In this document: positions 17,461 through 25,826 of the stretch, in pieces
How positions within the stretch are numbered: position 1 is the first letter of the stretch
How the letters are laid out: each line of letters starts with the position of its first letter
From: Bacillota bacterium
Lineage (GTDB): Bacteria; Bacillota; Sulfobacillia; Sulfobacillales; JAIMBI01
Assembly: GCA_021846505.1 (NCBI GenBank)
Contig: JAJZWV010000026.1
Coordinates: 1-46,382, forward strand
Length of the DNA: 46,382 bases
Direction: 5' to 3'
Made by a program: the position numbers and the translations under genes
The notes under the pieces: model-generated
The model's database searches: none
Told to the model about the DNA's origin: nothing
Seen by the model: the letters and a program-made list of their open reading frames with translations, nothing else

Positions 17461-17806
17461 CCCGAAGGATTCGGCCGGGTCCGGTTACCTTCCAGCTGTG
17501 GCCCCAATTGAAGTGCTCCGTGATCCGCACCGCGAGCGCGTCGTCCTGCCGCGATTGGCCCGGTCTCACCCAGAGGTTTCGTGTGGACAGCCGCCCCGGG
17601 GACCGCAAGCACCCCGCGTCTCGCCAAATCGCCGTCGCCCTGCTGCGCACGCGAGCTGATAAACACCCAGCTGGCGGTGGCCGTTCCCCGCCCGCGCCAC
17701 GCCTCGGCAACTTGGAAGCTTTGCGGCACCGAAGGGAGGTCCTGGTGCCGCGCTCAATCCGGCCGCTCGGTGGGCAGCCCCCGCCCCCTGTCAGCGCCCC
17801 GTGCCA
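17461..17806. other. Gene-free stretch beside the HEPN relic
   Basis: About 345 bases between the HEPN relic and the MFS gene. Frames on the minus strand contain pieces that look protein-like (for example VFISSRAQQGDGD and HFNWGHSWKV), perhaps further decayed parts of the same toxin-antitoxin locus, but none can be assigned to a family with confidence. Confidence 0.3.
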
Positions 17807-18955
17807 CTAGCCCGCGGCGGAGCCTTGGGGGGCCGAACCCCGGCGGGGAATCCACCACAGCACGGCTGCCGCCATCACCGCGGCGCCGGAGGCCGACAGC
17901 GCCAGGGGCAAGCTGTGGTCCGCCAGCATCCCGACACCCAACTCGCCGGCCACCGTCACCGCCAGGGAGGGAAGGTCCAAGATGGAGAGCGCGCTCACGC
18001 GGATGGGGTCCGGGAGCGCCTGCGCCATTAGACTGTGCGTCACGGGCCCCTGCAGGGACTGCAGCATCAGCGCTCCCGCCATGAAGCCCGTGAGCGCCCA
18101 GGGAGACGACAGCGTGGGGAGCACCAGCACCAAACTGCCGGCCAGCACCTGAGAGAGCGTGAGCAGGAGCCGAGGATCCAGTCGGGCTTGGACGCGCGGG
18201 GCCAAGAGGCTGGCCCACCCGGCCGCGTACAGGATGGTCACCCCCACGCCCAGCCACACGCCATGCCAGCCGGCGCTGACCCACAGCGGCAGGTCGAGGA
18301 ACATCAAGTTGATCCCGACCAGGCGGAATCCCACCGCGGCCGCAGTCGCCCACGCCAGCAGCCAGGGCGCGGCCGCGATGTGCCGCCAGGCATCGCGAGC
18401 GCCCGGCAGCGGGGAGTCGGCGCGGGCAGCGGCCCGCTGAGGGCGGTCGTGGGGCAGCGTGGCGATGCTGAGGCTGGCCAGTCCGGCGGCGGCGGCATTC
18501 AGGACCACCAGCGCGTGCATGCCATGGGCCTGGAGGACCCAGCCGGCGAGGAGGCTCGAGGCCCCGCCGGCTAACGCGCCCACGGCTTCGTATCGGGAAA
18601 ACCACGACGTGCCTCCGGCGGACAGGAGGGCGGTGTCGGCCCCGCTCTGCCAGGCCAAGCCCAGGCCGTACAGCGCATCACTCAGCACAAACTGCCAGTA
18701 GGCATGAGCCCAAAGGAACACGCCGGCCGCCACCATGAACAGGGCGCTGCCGCACTTTAAGGCGCGGACTCGGCCATGCCGATCGGCCCATACGCCCAGC
18801 GGGACGGTGGCCGCCGCCATCGTCAGCGACAGGATAATTTCGAAGCTGAGGATTTGGGTGTAGTTCAGCCCGTGCGCTCGGTAGTATAGGGTAAGAATCA
18901 CGCCCAGCACATTCGCACTTTGAAAGAAGCGCATGATCAGCAGGCGGATCAGCAT
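17807..18955 (-). CDS. Major facilitator superfamily transporter
   Basis: 382 residues with about 11-12 hydrophobic helices and the MFS motif A between helices 2 and 3 (GVWADRHGRVRALKCG, residues ~54-69). It is probably an efflux pump or metabolite exporter at the cytoplasmic membrane; the substrate is not predictable. The start at ATG 18955 has a GGGGAG about 12 bases upstream. Just upstream there is a near-duplicate (CCATGAAAGGGGAG, then CCATGAGAGGGGAG) and a palindrome, which may concern its control. Confidence 0.8.
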   Translation of the reverse strand: MLIRLLIMRFFQSANVLGVILTLYYRAHGLNYTQILSFEIILSLTMAAATVPLGVWADRHGRVRALKCGSALFMVAAGVFLWAHAYWQFVLSDALYGLGLAWQSGADTALLSAGGTSWFSRYEAVGALAGGASSLLAGWVLQAHGMHALVVLNAAAAGLASLSIATLPHDRPQRAAARADSPLPGARDAWRHIAAAPWLLAWATAAAVGFRLVGINLMFLDLPLWVSAGWHGVWLGVGVTILYAAGWASLLAPRVQARLDPRLLLTLSQVLAGSLVLVLPTLSSPWALTGFMAGALMLQSLQGPVTHSLMAQALPDPIRVSALSILDLPSLAVTVAGELGVGMLADHSLPLALSASGAAVMAAAVLWWIPRRGSAPQGSAAG

Positions 18956-19446
18956 CGGCTTCAGTCTCCCCTCTCATGGTGCACTCCCCTTTCATGGCGC
19001 ACACCTAAAATCGGACCCCTGGGGTCCGCTGAGGCGACGCATGATGGGGAGGAGGACGAGCAAAAGCCTAGCTATCCAATGGCAGTGACCCTCCTGTCTC
19101 AAGGGCAAATCGTGCTGCATCCCAGCATACCAAACCGCTGCGGTGGCGCGGCCGCCAGCGTCTGGAGCACTCCGGGCCCCTTTCCCGCCAGCGCCAAGAC
19201 GCTAGCGCACGGCTCTGCCTGGGCTCGGCACCGACGCCTGGGATCTCAGCCCATCTTGCCGACGCAGCGCAGCGGAAGCAGCGATCACGCCAGCCAGAAC
19301 CTCGCCGGGGTGGCGAAGCAGCGAGGCGCTGCAGGCCCTGGACACGGCACAGCGGCAATGGCGGCGCCTGCACGGCGGTCCTCGCGCGCAGACGTCCCCA
19401 ATCTTCAGATCACGCATGTTTTCACTGTGGGATGCGTCCGCACGGG
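18956..19446. other. Divergent intergenic region upstream of the MFS gene
   Basis: About 490 bases between the minus-strand MFS gene and the promoter of the M-box locus. It holds the palindrome at 19012-19028 and the duplicated CCATGARAGGGGAG block at about 18969-19000. The rest shows no recognisable gene. Confidence 0.4.
19012..19028. promoter_or_regulatory. 17-bp perfect palindrome upstream of MFS gene
   Basis: CGGACCCC-T-GGGGTCCG is a perfect palindrome 57-73 bases upstream of the MFS start. Size and placement fit a dimeric repressor operator, for example for a TetR/MarR-type drug regulator, but no regulator gene is adjacent. A structural hairpin is the alternative. Confidence 0.35.
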
Positions 19447-19475
19447 TTGACACGCGGGGAGCAGCCGCGTACACT
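19447..19475 (+). promoter_or_regulatory. Sigma-A promoter of the M-box locus
   Basis: TTGACA (19447-19452), a 17-base spacer, then TACACT (19470-19475). The -35 is perfect and the -10 matches four of six. Transcription would start near 19482, just before the M-box aptamer. Confidence 0.75.
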
Positions 19476-19497
19476 AGGGGTGGCTGAAATAGCAAAG

Positions 19498-19666
19498 GGT
19501 CCTCGTTAGGCGAGGCGTCGGCATCAACACAGGCCACTGCTCCGACCCGTCGAAAGACGCTCACGCGCAGACCAGAAATTGCCGGATTAAGGCTTTTTCC
19601 GAAGTGGCTGAATCTCAAGGGAGATTCTCACGTGGTGCCGTGCTGAAGCTCAACCAGGGGGGACAG
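19498..19666 (+). ncRNA. M-box (ykoK) magnesium riboswitch aptamer
   Basis: The order of conserved blocks matches the M-box: CTCGTTAGGCGAGGC (19502-19516), CCACTGC (19534-19540), GTCGAAAGACGC (19549-19560) and GTGCTGAAGCTC near the 3' side (19640-19651). The closing stem is GTCCTC (19499-19504) with GGGGGGAC (19657-19664). That 3' arm can instead pair with TGTCCTCC at 19678-19685, which is the left arm of the terminator. With Mg2+ the aptamer stem should form and free the terminator; without it the antiterminator forms. This is the established M-box mechanism, and the competing pairings are visible here. Confidence 0.9.
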
Positions 19667-19678
19667 CGTATTTTGCGT

Positions 19679-19706
19679 GTCCTCCGGCGTGTCGGAGGAC
19701 TTTTTT
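19679..19706 (+). terminator. Riboswitch-controlled intrinsic terminator
   Basis: GTCCTCCG (19679-19686), loop GCGTGT, CGGAGGAC (19693-19700), then six T. This is an 8-bp perfect stem with a U-tract, directly downstream of the M-box aptamer and overlapping the antiterminator arm. Confidence 0.9.
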
Positions 19707-19739
19707 CATGCCTGTGGCTTGCAGAAGGAGGCGATCCGG

Positions 19740-19823
19740 GTGAGTGCGGACCCTAGCGATAGTCACTGTCCATGTGGTTTTCCGGCACACGTACTATGCT
19801 GCGCTGACCCGGGTGGCTGCTAG
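19740..19823 (+). CDS. Small Cys-rich ORF (27 codons) between riboswitch and transporter
   Basis: GTG 19740 follows an excellent AAGGAGG site about 8 bases upstream and the frame ends at TAG 19823. The 27-residue product has five cysteines arranged as CPC, then CC, then a C-terminal GGC, and little hydrophobicity. It lies between the M-box terminator and the transporter. It could be a leader peptide giving a second level of control (as mgtL does for mgtA in Salmonella) or a small metal-binding protein. Only the ribosome binding site and position support it. Confidence 0.4.
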   Translation: MSADPSDSHCPCGFPAHVLCCADPGGC

Positions 19824-19865
19824 CCCAGTGCTGGCCCTCCGGGCGGGTGCTCGGGAGGGATTGCG

Positions 19866-21203
19866 ATGGGGAAGAATTCTGCCGCGATGCTGTGGGAAGA
19901 AGGGGCGCGCCTGCGCGCTGAAGATAAAGCGCGGGCGGCGGCGCTGCGTCAGTCCCCGCGCCTGCTGAAGCGGTTTCTGCTGCTGATTACCTTGCTGGGC
20001 CCAGGGATCTTGGTCATGATCGCGGACAATGACGCGGGCGGCGTCATTACCTACGCCCAGACTGGGGCCGCGTACGGGCTGGGGTTTTTCGTGCCCGCGC
20101 TGGTGGTGGGCGGCATCATCGCATTTCTGGTCCAGGAAATGACGGTGCGGCTTGGCGCCGTGACCCATCGGGGCCACGCCGAGATGATTTGGGGACGGTA
20201 TGGGGAGTTTTGGGGATGGTTTTCCCTCATTGACCTGGTGCTGGCCAACACCCTGACCTTGATCACCGAGTTCATCGGCATCACCATTGGGATGTCGGTG
20301 TTTGGCGTGCCGCCGGTGCTGAGCGCGCTCGGGGGACTGGCGGTCGATGCCGGGATCTTGCTGGTGCTGCGCTACCGTGCCTGGGAGCGCGTCTCGCTGT
20401 GGATTGCCGCTGGCAACCTGGTCTTTGTGCCGCTGGCTCTGATGGCGCATCCCCAGTGGGGGCGGGTCGCGGCCGCCTTTCAGCATTGGTCGGTCCCGGG
20501 GGGGTGGTCGGCGGCATTTCTCTTTGTGGTGCTGGCGAACTTCGGAACGACCATCGCGCCTTGGATGCTGTTCTTTCAGCAGTCGTCGGTGGTCGACAAG
20601 GGGCTGACGGTGGCAGATGTGCGGCATGGCCAGCTCGACACCGCGCTCGGGTCGCTGGCTATGGTGCTCGTCGCTGTGGCGATTGTGGTTCTCACCGGAA
20701 GTCTCGCATTTGGGCACCCCGGCTCCCAAAACTATGACATCCAGCAAATACTGGCGGTCGTCGGCCACAAGCTCGGGCTCACCGGCGAAAGCCTCCTCGC
20801 CCTGGGCCTGGTCGAAGCCGGCACGATTGCGGCCATTGCTCTGACGGCAAGCACGGCCTGGGCGACGGGTGAGGCGTTTGGCTGGCCCCGCAGCATTAAC
20901 TTGCCGGTGCGGCAGGCGTGGCGGTTTTATCTGCCTGGCCTGGCCAGCGCCGGGATCGCCGCCGGCATTGTGCTCATTCCCCAAGCACCCTTGGGGTTTC
21001 TCAACTTGACGGTCCAAGTGCTCGCCTCCATCTTCATGCCCGCCGCGCTGCTGTTTTTGCTGCTGCTGCTCAATGACCGCGAAATCATGGGGCGGCACGT
21101 CAACAAGCCGTGGCAAAACGGCGCCGCGATGGCCATCGTGGGGCTCTTGGTGGTGCTCAGCGGCCTGTACGGGCTCTCGGTGGTATTTCCCAGCCGGCTT
21201 TAG
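19866..21203 (+). CDS. NRAMP-related Mg2+ transporter (NRMT type)
   Basis: 445 residues with 11 membrane helices of the NRAMP fold, starting at ATG 19866 with GGGAGGG upstream. The helix-1 metal motif is DNDAGG (54-59) instead of the NRAMP DPGN. The helix-6 MPH motif is replaced by APW (231-233), so the methionine that favours Mn2+/Fe2+ and excludes Mg2+ is absent. NRAMP-related magnesium transporters described from clostridia share these changes and are often under M-box control, as this gene is. Expected role: Mg2+ uptake across the cytoplasmic membrane when cytoplasmic Mg2+ falls. Confidence 0.88.
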   Translation: MGKNSAAMLWEEGARLRAEDKARAAALRQSPRLLKRFLLLITLLGPGILVMIADNDAGGVITYAQTGAAYGLGFFVPALVVGGIIAFLVQEMTVRLGAVTHRGHAEMIWGRYGEFWGWFSLIDLVLANTLTLITEFIGITIGMSVFGVPPVLSALGGLAVDAGILLVLRYRAWERVSLWIAAGNLVFVPLALMAHPQWGRVAAAFQHWSVPGGWSAAFLFVVLANFGTTIAPWMLFFQQSSVVDKGLTVADVRHGQLDTALGSLAMVLVAVAIVVLTGSLAFGHPGSQNYDIQQILAVVGHKLGLTGESLLALGLVEAGTIAAIALTASTAWATGEAFGWPRSINLPVRQAWRFYLPGLASAGIAAGIVLIPQAPLGFLNLTVQVLASIFMPAALLFLLLLLNDREIMGRHVNKPWQNGAAMAIVGLLVVLSGLYGLSVVFPSRL

Positions 21204-21228
21204 AGAGTTTACAGAGGAGGTGCCACGC

Positions 21229-21402
21229 GTGAGCAAGAAGCGCGACCCCGTGCTGACGGTATTGGACTCCGAGGAGGCGCCGGTCTCCCTGACGCGAATC
21301 ACCCCGCCCCGCAGCATTCGCATCGTATTTTGGGGGCTGCGGGTGTACATCGCGCTGATGGTAGCTCTCGTCATTCTCGGGTTTGTGCGAGGGATGCACT
21401 GA
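21229..21402 (+). CDS. 57-residue single-pass membrane protein after the Mg2+ transporter
   Basis: GTG 21229 follows AGAGGAGGTG, a strong ribosome binding site, 25 bases after the transporter stop. The product has a charged N-terminal half (residues 1-30) and one C-terminal helix (about 36-54). I recognise no family. The tight spacing and shared M-box leader suggest a small accessory or regulatory subunit of the transporter. Confidence 0.7.
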   Translation: MSKKRDPVLTVLDSEEAPVSLTRITPPRSIRIVFWGLRVYIALMVALVILGFVRGMH

Positions 21403-21567
21403 GGCCCTCCACTCTCCCGATCCGGCAGGCGGCCCCAGATACCCGACCTCAGAGGCGCTGAGGCGGAGCATCCGGCGCACCCTCCCACGCGGCCGCTGCC
21501 GGCCGGTGCACTGCGTGTGGCGCACGGGCGGCCATGCACAAGACCGGCACCCCACCCGTGCCGCCCA

Positions 21568-22457
21568 CTAGGGACCTCCCCGCTGGCTGCGGGAGCGCGC
21601 GGCCCGCGGCCACTGGCGGGGATGGGCGTGCGGGCGCATCGTCAGATACAAGCGCCCCCACCCGTTCGGCGTGACCGACGCGACGGGCGCCTCCCGGTCC
21701 AATTGGAGCGGGTAAAGGGCGCGCACCAGCTGCGCCGGCGTGAAAATTCCGAGGAGGGCCCGCTTGAGCGGAAGCGCCGGGTCGACCAGGGCGCTTTCCA
21801 AGAACGCCCGATACCCATCCACCCACTCGGGGGGAGATCGGGGGAGGGACGCCGCTCGAGCACGATCGCCGCGGCGTCGACCGTGGGGGGAGGGACGAAC
21901 GAGGAGGGCGACACGTGCCGCTCCCAGATAAGAGCAAACCACGTGTGCCAGGTGATAATCTCCGGGTCGGATGCGGGGCACCGCGTGAACCGCCGGGCGG
22001 CGCCCCGCTCGATGAGCAGCACCGCCCGCGCTATCGGCGCCCGCGGATCCAGCAGCCGGCGGAGCACCGCCGTCGTGATGCCAAACGGGAGGTTAGCCAC
22101 CACGGTGAACGCGGACCGAGGGAGCGGCCACGCAAGAAAGTCCCGCTGTACCACGGTGACCGTCTCCCTTGTGTGGGTGCGCGTGCGCAAGCGCTCGGCC
22201 AGCACCGGATCACATTCGAGGGCCACGACCGCGCCCGCCCGGGCTGCCAGCGGAATCGTGAGGGCGCCGTCACCGGCGCCAATGTCCATCACCAAGTCGT
22301 GGGGGCCCACGCGAGCCCGGCGCACCATCCACCCCGCGATCCCGCGGTCGCGGAGAAAGTGCTGCCCGAGCGCGGCGCGGGCCCTGTCTGGCCGCCGGCC
22401 GTGGCCAAGCCTGGCATGGGGCGCATCTCGTCTACCTGATTGTGGCCGCCGTGACAT
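21568..22457 (-). pseudogene. Erm-type 23S rRNA adenine-N6 methyltransferase, frameshifted
   Basis: ATG 22457 has GGGAGGG upstream. The first ~205 residues contain GQHFLRD, DIGAGDGALT, ECD and NLPFGITTAVLRRLLD, typical of Erm/KsgA enzymes and closer to actinobacterial Erm. The C-terminal Erm segment (WVDGYRAFLESALVD, KRALLGIFTPAQLVRAL, WGRLYLTMRP) continues in another frame and ends at 21568. The switch falls between two G-rich runs at about 21828-21849. Intact, it would methylate A2058 and give macrolide-lincosamide-streptogramin resistance. A one-base indel explains the break; it may be a true pseudogene or an assembly error in a homopolymer. Confidence 0.8.
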
Positions 22458-22879
22458 CGCGGCCCTCCCTTCTGGCGCACATCAGCGCCGAAAAGAGCGC
22501 GGCCGCTCGCAGCAGGCGAGAACGTCGGAGAAAAGGTTCAGCAGCGACAGCGTTCCGGGCTTGGCAGCCCAGATCGGCCGCCACAAGACGGAGGCTGCCG
22601 AGGTACTGAGATGCGCACAGAGACGCACAGCAAAGGGAGGCGAGACTCGCCCCCCAACGTTCCGGCACTGCTATGCGGGCAGATAGAACAAGGAACAGGC
22701 CAATCCCCGATGCGCGCGGCGAGCGGCCGCGCCCGACCCTATGAAATTAGGGGTGTAAGGTCGGTTGGCGGCGCAAGCGCTCGCACCAGACCATCGGGGA
22801 TCCCTTTATCGCTCCCATGGCCCGAACGGTACGGGATCGGCGCGCCTCCGTCAAGGCGGCCGCCCGGTGTGAGGGACAA
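22458..22879. other. Gene-free stretch upstream of the erm-like gene
   Basis: About 420 bases between the GT4 glycosyltransferase stop and the erm-like start, both on the minus strand. A hairpin-like CCCTA...TAGGG pairing lies near 22737-22755. I could not identify a leader peptide of the macrolide-attenuation type or a clear promoter. Confidence 0.35.
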
Positions 22880-24007
22880 CTATCCGGTGGCCGGCGCCGA
22901 CCCTTGGCCGCTCACTTGGTCCCACAGCGCCGTGAGGCGGTCGGCGCGGGCCAGCCAGGACCGCTCCCGCGCCACGGCCCAGCCGGCTGCCTGGCGCGCC
23001 GCCGCAAACCGGCCCGACCGCACGTCGGAAAGCGCCTGCTGCGCCGCGGCCGCAAACTGGTGGGCCTCCGCCACATACAGGATGTCGGCATAGGGCTTCA
23101 TGACCTCCAGCGGCGTGGCGACCAGCGGCTTGCCGGCGGCCATGCACTCGTAAAGTTTTAGGGGATTGCAGGCCAGCGAGCGCGGGCTCTGGGTGCGCGG
23201 CAGCAGGCACACTTCCATGCCGGCGACGGCCGACGGCAGCAGGTCATGCGCCACGGGGCCGATATAGTCGACGTTAGGCAGGCGCAGCAGCTCGGCCAGT
23301 CCGTCCACCCCTTCGGGGCGGACGGGCCCGATGAGGCCCAGGCGCTCCGTGGGGCAGGCGCGGGCGACGGCGGCCAGCAGGTGGCAGTCGACCCAGTCGG
23401 TGAAATTGCCGAAAAACCCGAACGCCCACCGAGGCGTATCCGGGGCGGGCACGCGCCACTGATCCGGGTCGACGTACTGGCCGAGCGGCACCACGCGCGG
23501 GTCACTGCCCAGGTGCCGGTCGGTGGCGGGGGAGATGGACAGCAGCAGGGAGGCCCGCGCGCGCACGGCATCGTGGTCGGCGCGATTCGCCATCGCCGGA
23601 TCACAAGCATCCTCCAGCACCTGATACATGATGACGTCGGGGACCAGCAGCTGGTCTAAGGCGCGCAGCAGTGTCGCCGAATAGGATTGGCCGTACAGGG
23701 TCACGGGGCCAGTCCGGATGGCGGCATACAGCTGCTCCCCGTGGGCGGACTCCACCTCCACCCCTTGGCCGTCCTTCGTGGGGATGACATGGTGGGCGCC
23801 CAAATCTCCGCCCTGGGAAAGCGACCAGTCCAGCGGGTGCTGGGGGTACCAGGGGTCCAGGAACCACAGATCAAAATCGCCGCGGCGCGCCCAGATGCGC
23901 GCGGTGTGCCGAAAGGAATCCGACAGCTTGTCATCGCGCCACCCAAACACCGCCATCAGGAGCATCACGCCGCGCGGGGGCGTTGGCGCGGCTAGGCGGT
24001 CCGACAT
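22880..24007 (-). CDS. Glycosyltransferase (GT4/GT1-like, GT-B fold)
   Basis: 375 residues. The C-terminal nucleotide-sugar half is recognisable: FGFFGNFTDWVD, then LIGPV, then LLPRTQSPRSLACNPLKLYE followed by CMAAGKPLVATPL, which holds the conserved Glu of the donor site. The N-terminal acceptor half is less conserved. It resembles GT-B enzymes acting in polysaccharide or glycolipid synthesis at the inner membrane face. Its start overlaps the stop of the upstream unknown gene by 16 bases, so the two are one unit. Confidence 0.8.
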   Translation of the reverse strand: MSDRLAAPTPPRGVMLLMAVFGWRDDKLSDSFRHTARIWARRGDFDLWFLDPWYPQHPLDWSLSQGGDLGAHHVIPTKDGQGVEVESAHGEQLYAAIRTGPVTLYGQSYSATLLRALDQLLVPDVIMYQVLEDACDPAMANRADHDAVRARASLLLSISPATDRHLGSDPRVVPLGQYVDPDQWRVPAPDTPRWAFGFFGNFTDWVDCHLLAAVARACPTERLGLIGPVRPEGVDGLAELLRLPNVDYIGPVAHDLLPSAVAGMEVCLLPRTQSPRSLACNPLKLYECMAAGKPLVATPLEVMKPYADILYVAEAHQFAAAAQQALSDVRSGRFAAARQAAGWAVARERSWLARADRLTALWDQVSGQGSAPATG

Positions 24008-24969
24008 GTCTTGGCTCCTCGGATGGCCAATTGGGCCCAGGCGTCGGCGGTGGCGGGGGACTCATCCTGCGGCGCGCGCATCGGCGTCAGGGTGAGGCTC
24101 GCGACAGCCCGAGCGACGTCTCGGGCTGTCTTAGCCGCCAGCGTGCGCAGAGGAGCCGAAGTGGGGCCCACGTGTCCCACCAGCGGAATGCCCCAATCGG
24201 CGAGGTCGGCTAGCCACGCCTGCACCCAGGGGTGGTCCAGCGCCGGCCGATGGGGCGGGACCACAACCGCCTGCCAGGTGGGCAGCTCGCCCAGCAGCAG
24301 GGGGGCGGGAGGGAGCGTAGCGTGGCGGCCGCCCAGCACCCGCCAGTACACCCCGCCGACGCTGGCCAGCGCCTTCACAAACGCTTGATCTTCGGGCGAG
24401 CCGCTGACGAGCACCGGGACGATGGGCCGCCCCGTCCGATCCAAGCCGTCCGGCACGGACAGCGGCACGTCGCGATGGCGAGCGTCCTGAATCAGTGCGG
24501 CCAGCTGCCCCGCCTCCCACAGGCAGCCGCTGTCTAAGCACTCCCGGTGGTGCCAGGGGCCGTCGCCGTCGGCCAGCGCCACCGCGGTGGGCACACGCCC
24601 TTGCAAAAACTCGATGATGGCCCCTGGCCGGGACCGCTGGACGCCCTCCACGATGAGGTCCGGCGGGGCCGTGCCCAAGGCGAGTCCCTGCCAGCGCACG
24701 CTGTGGGCGGCGGCCCACGGCCCGGCGATGCGGGCAAACAGCGTGGCGTCACTCACTGGGGGACTGGGGGCCGGCGACACCTCAATCGCGGCGGGCGTGG
24801 GCGCGAAGTAGAGGCTGGCCCAGCCGCGGCGGGCGGCCAAGAGGCCCAGGCGCTTTACGTCCAAGTCGGCCGCCGCATCCCACGGGCCGCGGCCCACCAC
24901 CACGAGCGTGCTGAGGTGCCGGGCTAATGCTGTGTCGAGGCCAGGCAGGGCCGCCGCGGTAAAAGACAC
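23992..24969 (-). CDS. Unrecognised protein coupled to a glycosyltransferase
   Basis: 325 residues from GTG 24969, with GGGAG about 12 bases upstream. There is no signal peptide or clear membrane helix. A Rossmann-like alternation of hydrophobic strands is suggested by LVVVGRGPWDAA near residue 22 and a C-terminal PLVGHVGPTSAP. It may be a divergent GT-B glycosyltransferase or partner, given its 16-base overlap with the GT4 gene, but no motif proves this. Confidence 0.6.
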   Translation of the reverse strand: MSFTAAALPGLDTALARHLSTLVVVGRGPWDAAADLDVKRLGLLAARRGWASLYFAPTPAAIEVSPAPSPPVSDATLFARIAGPWAAAHSVRWQGLALGTAPPDLIVEGVQRSRPGAIIEFLQGRVPTAVALADGDGPWHHRECLDSGCLWEAGQLAALIQDARHRDVPLSVPDGLDRTGRPIVPVLVSGSPEDQAFVKALASVGGVYWRVLGGRHATLPPAPLLLGELPTWQAVVVPPHRPALDHPWVQAWLADLADWGIPLVGHVGPTSAPLRTLAAKTARDVARAVASLTLTPMRAPQDESPATADAWAQLAIRGAKTCRTA

Positions 24970-25120
24970 ACCTAACAGCTCCCTCGCGCGCGCAGATCAG
25001 GCGCGAATGATTTGCGGTCGCGGGACCGGTTTCCTGCCGCTGATGCTACGGGCACCGGCCCCGGCGGTCAATGCGGGTGGGTGAATTCGGCGGCCCAGGA
25101 TCCATCGGGGGCAGGTGGAT

Positions 25121-25321
25121 CTACTTGCGCCGCGCGGCCCAGATGAGGCCGCCCAGCGCGCCCAGCATCAGGACGATGGCCACGCCTTGCAGCACCAGCG
25201 CCCACGACGTGTTTACCTGGCTCAGCACGCCATCGGCCAGCGCAAACACCGCGATGGCAATCAGGTACTGCCACACGCGGCGCAGGTAGGGGCCGAGGCT
25301 GACAGGGCCGTCGCCGTTCAC
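25121..25321 (-). CDS. 66-residue membrane protein at the end of the riboflavin operon
   Basis: GTG 25321 overlaps the ribH stop as GTGA, with GGGAG about 10 bases upstream, so it is coupled to the riboflavin genes. It has two hydrophobic helices (about 16-34 and 40-60) and a basic WAARRK end. It matches no riboflavin enzyme or known riboflavin transporter, all of which are larger. Its function is unknown. Confidence 0.7.
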   Translation of the reverse strand: MNGDGPVSLGPYLRRVWQYLIAIAVFALADGVLSQVNTSWALVLQGVAIVLMLGALGGLIWAARRK

Positions 25322-25800
25322 GATCCCACGCTCCCGGCAGGCAGCTGGCGCATCAAGTCCGCCATTTCCAGTGCGGCTGCGGCGGCGTCCGCCCCCTTGT
25401 TGCCGGCCTTGCCGCCGGCGCGGTCTCGCGCCTGCTCCATGGTGTCGCAGGTCAGCACGCCAAAAATCACCGGCGTGCGGGTCCGGCCCGCCAGGTTGGC
25501 CAGCCGCCCGGCCGCATTGGCGGCGACGTAGTCAAAGTGGGGCGTATCACCGCGAACCACAGCGCCGAGGCACACGATAGCGGCGTAGCCGCTGGCCAGC
25601 AGGCGCTCCACCACCACCGCCAGCTCCAGGGCGCCTGGCACCTCCACCACGTCGATGGCCGATGGGTCGACGCCTTGCCGCTCCCAAAAGTCGCGGGTCC
25701 CCTGCTCCAGGGCCGCCGTCACCTGCTGGTTAAATCGGCTCACCACGATCGCAAACCGGTCGTCCGGGTGGGCGGTGAGCCGCCCTCTAAACCGTGCCAT
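25318..25800 (-). CDS. ribH: 6,7-dimethyl-8-ribityllumazine synthase
   Basis: 160 residues from ATG 25800, with CAGGAGGG upstream; the frame is open further but the extension is not protein-like. The signatures are VSRFNQQ near the N-terminus, PGALELA, and GDTPHFDYV with the catalytic His. It condenses 5-amino-6-ribitylaminouracil with dihydroxybutanone phosphate, and probably forms the usual pentamer or 60-mer shell. It lies 26 bases after ribBA in the FMN-riboswitch operon. Confidence 0.93.
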   Translation of the reverse strand: MARFRGRLTAHPDDRFAIVVSRFNQQVTAALEQGTRDFWERQGVDPSAIDVVEVPGALELAVVVERLLASGYAAIVCLGAVVRGDTPHFDYVAANAAGRLANLAGRTRTPVIFGVLTCDTMEQARDRAGGKAGNKGADAAAAALEMADLMRQLPAGSVGS

Positions 25801-25826
25801 GCTCGATTCCCTCCTGCCCGGTCCGC

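Noticed and set aside
19794-21539. 581-codon open frame antisense to the Mg2+ transporter
   Set aside because: It is rich in His/Arg/Gln as expected for a GC-skewed shadow frame, and the plus strand encodes a clear transporter.
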